A stretch of 64,000 bases of DNA from Mucor racemosus. Lineage: Eukaryota > Mucoromycota > Mucoromycetes > Mucorales > Mucoraceae. Location of the stretch: contig JAPEHQ010000004.1 of the NCBI GenBank assembly GCA_027405735.1, forward strand, positions 806,001 to 870,000, in the 5' to 3' direction. Of this stretch, positions 61,930 through 64,000 are shown piece after piece; within the stretch, counting starts at the first letter, position 1, and each line of letters begins with the position of its first letter. The notes beneath the pieces were generated by a model. The model saw nothing but the letters and a program-made list of their open reading frames with translations. It searched no databases and was not told the origin of the DNA. The translations under genes and the position numbers were made by a program.

Positions 61930-64000
61930 ATTTTTTGTTTTAGCGAAAAATATTGGTTTTTCGTCGAGATAACCAAAATAATAGTTTTTATCACAGCTTA
62001 AAACCTATCATAACGGCGTTCCAAAATTTATTTGTTGAAATGAACGAAAAATAATTCGAAAAAATAAAATTATTTAAATGCTCCTGAACTGTCAAGTAAG
62101 TTGACCTAGCGTATTAAATAACTTTTGTACAGTTTTGAATTTTACATACATCTAAACAAGAATCAAAAAAACATTCCACATTAAATTTTGCGTAAAATGC
62201 AATTAAAATTTTGGAGGTTTTTTGAAGATACACATCACTTTTTATAAGAATATTTAAAATATAACTATTGGAAATGATGCGCAAAAACATTATCTATCGA
62301 TCGAGCTATTGCAAAGTCTTTTAGCTGCATTTTGTGTAGAGAAAACAAGATTTGTGTCCAAATTTTTTTCAAATTCAGAATTTGGGATGAGGGTATATAA
62401 AGGAAAAACGGACGTTAGAAATGGAGGTACCTTTTTGTACACATTTTTGAGAATATCTCCACAAAAAATCAATATTTTGAAAAACTTTAAATTGGATCTA
62501 AGAGAGTTCAACTAGCTTAATGACGTGAGTGCAAAAGAAATGTTGCTCAATTTAACCAATATTTTGAAACCTACTTTAGAAGTGCCAAAAAAATGCAAAA
62601 AAATAAAAGTGCTCAGAATTTTTTTATGTTAAAATATGTTATAGAGAACTTCAAAACAAGTAAGTTTCATTATTAGGGAGTGTTAGTACAGCTTAATTTT
62701 TTCTAGAGATATGAAGCCTCAAAGTTTTTAATCCTTTAGCAGTAGAATACGCGTAAAAAATCTAAAACCTTAGCACTGAAAAATTAATACCAACTGGAAA
62801 AAATAGGATATTTCTGGATACTTATTTTTGAATTAAAGCTGAACATCTCAGGTACATTGGCATATAATTTTTTCTTGGTGTTATTTAATGAAAAAAAAAG
62901 TTGGGCAGGGATGGAAAGTGAGACCCGGTTTTCAAGGGAAAAACAGTGAATTTTACGCATTTTTGAGTCTTTCGTGAGATATAGAATAAATTTAGGGATA
63001 GGTAATACAATGCAACCAATTTATTTCTAATTCAGTAGTGTCTAGGGTATATCTTAAAAAATGTTTATTATGAGATTATTTATAGAAAGAAGGCATACTC
63101 CGATTTTGAAGATTGAAACTATGAATTTTTTTTTTTTGAAAATTCAAATTTAATATTAGAATTCATTTTAACTTATCGAGTGTAGTTTTTTTTTATGCAC
63201 TACAGCAAGTCAAAATAGGTCGTGAAGGACAGAACGAACAAAATAAATTGTAATTCTTTTATTGATTAGTTAGTAAGAAAAATAATTACATAAATATTAT
63301 AAAGTGTGATTGTTTAGCTTCTACATAGAGAAAAAATCTAAAAATCATTTTTTATTATATATACTGTATTAATAGATTGATCTATCAGAATCAGAAATTG
63401 CCGAATTACTAATTTAGAACATCTGTCAAACCATGATGTTCAACATGCGAATCAAACAAGGCTGCGTTTCATGATTCTAATATTACCACTGAAACATAAC
63501 ATTTTATATCCATACACATTAATAATAATTACTATTGTCACATCTAATGGACAGGGATCCATTAGATCTTATATCTTATCACACAATTCCAATAACTATA
63601 TAAACCCAAATTTAATTCATTTTAATAAATGGTACTTTTTACGTTGATTATAATTTACAAAGTCTCGATAATCATAATAGATATTATTGTTTTCCTGTGG
63701 AGATCGGACGAGATCTGGTATTTTCAACATTGATGACCGTAACTTTTATAGATTATGAAGTTTTTGTTATTATTATATATATATATATATATATACAGTA
63801 CACGTTTTATCTACTACTAAATTTTTGTATATACAGTATACGTAGCGCCATTCTATGTCTATTGGTTATACAGCATATCCACTGAAAACTTCAACTATAT
63901 TTTCTAGGGAAATAAAGTCAGCTTTGCATTATTGTACCTAGCATAATTACATAATATAGGGCAAAAATAGCAGGTTTTCTTTATATTTCGATCAGGAATA
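61930..64000 (+). repeat. Dispersed repeat family A, copy 4 (runs off the window)
   Basis: Collinear with copy 1, including the CGATCGAGCTATTG and GATCGGACGAGATCTGG landmarks, through to TTTCGATCAGGAATA at the window edge, which corresponds to about 17335-17350. It is interrupted by the 300-bp insertion at 63378. Confidence 0.75.
63378..63677. mobile_element. 300-bp insertion in family A copy 4 (TSD TAGAT)
   Basis: The insertion begins TGATCTATCAGAATCAG and ends ATAATCATAA, flanked by TAGAT (63373-63377 and 63678-63682). Copy 1 has the uninterrupted sequence ATTAACAGATATTATT near 17050. Its first ~90 bp match the left end of the 60.3 kb inverted-repeat element, and it carries TATATAAACCC and AATAAA motifs like an LTR. 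Confidence 0.75.

Overview
This window is nuclear DNA of an early-diverging filamentous fungus, most likely a Mucorales (Mucoromycota) species. It is strongly AT-rich. Its genes carry many short introns, mostly 50-75 nt, with GTA/GTR donors and fungal CTAAC-like branch sites. Its proteins are fungal or opisthokont in type: PP6/Sit4 phosphatase, ribosomal protein uS3, complex I PSST subunit, CORVET Vps3/TGFBRAP1, DAHP synthase, METTL4 and an animal-type fused lysine-degradation enzyme. The species call is inference from gene content and style; I could not search databases.

Layout. 0.2-14.6 kb is gene-rich: tRNA-Ala(UGC), a PP6-type phosphatase (-), a three-exon gene for a Fanzor-like protein (eukaryotic TnpB, RNA-guided nuclease family) (-), RPS3 (+) with an apparent 3-nt microexon, a RING-CH membrane E3 ligase (-), a Ser/Thr-rich one-TM protein (-) and NDUFS7 (-). 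14.6-27.1 kb is repeat-rich: two copies of a long dispersed repeat (family A), solo LTRs, and a composite block that recurs at 37-44.7 kb. 27.2-34.2 kb holds VPS3/TGFBRAP1 (+), a PRL-type tyrosine phosphatase (+), a small GPI-type cysteine-rich protein (-) and a YdcZ-like membrane protein (+). 34.2-45.1 kb is again repeats, including one LTR with two other LTRs inserted in it, each with its own target duplication. 45.1-46.5 kb is DAHP synthase (-) with two Gcn4-type sites upstream. 46.5-49.7 kb holds repeats with a captured dynein intermediate-chain exon. 49.7-59.6 kb is a second gene cluster: glucosamine-6-phosphate deaminase (+), METTL4 (-), a small unassigned protein (+), bifunctional LKR/SDH (+) and a GPI-type S1 protease (+). 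59.6-64.0 kb is repeats again.

Functional themes. The genes are mostly housekeeping and there is no operon-like pathway cluster. The most interesting element is the Fanzor-like gene at 3.35-7.02 kb. It has an uninterrupted spliced reading frame, a complete D/E/D RuvC set with the glutamate in the rearranged eukaryotic position, and a four-cysteine zinc ribbon. It sits between two conserved host genes and away from the repeat blocks. The second is the RPS3 microexon. The repeat blocks can be read historically: matching empty sites in the sister block show which LTRs moved in after the duplication.

All exon joins were worked out by hand from splice signals, reading-frame continuity and remembered family sequences. 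They lack transcript support.
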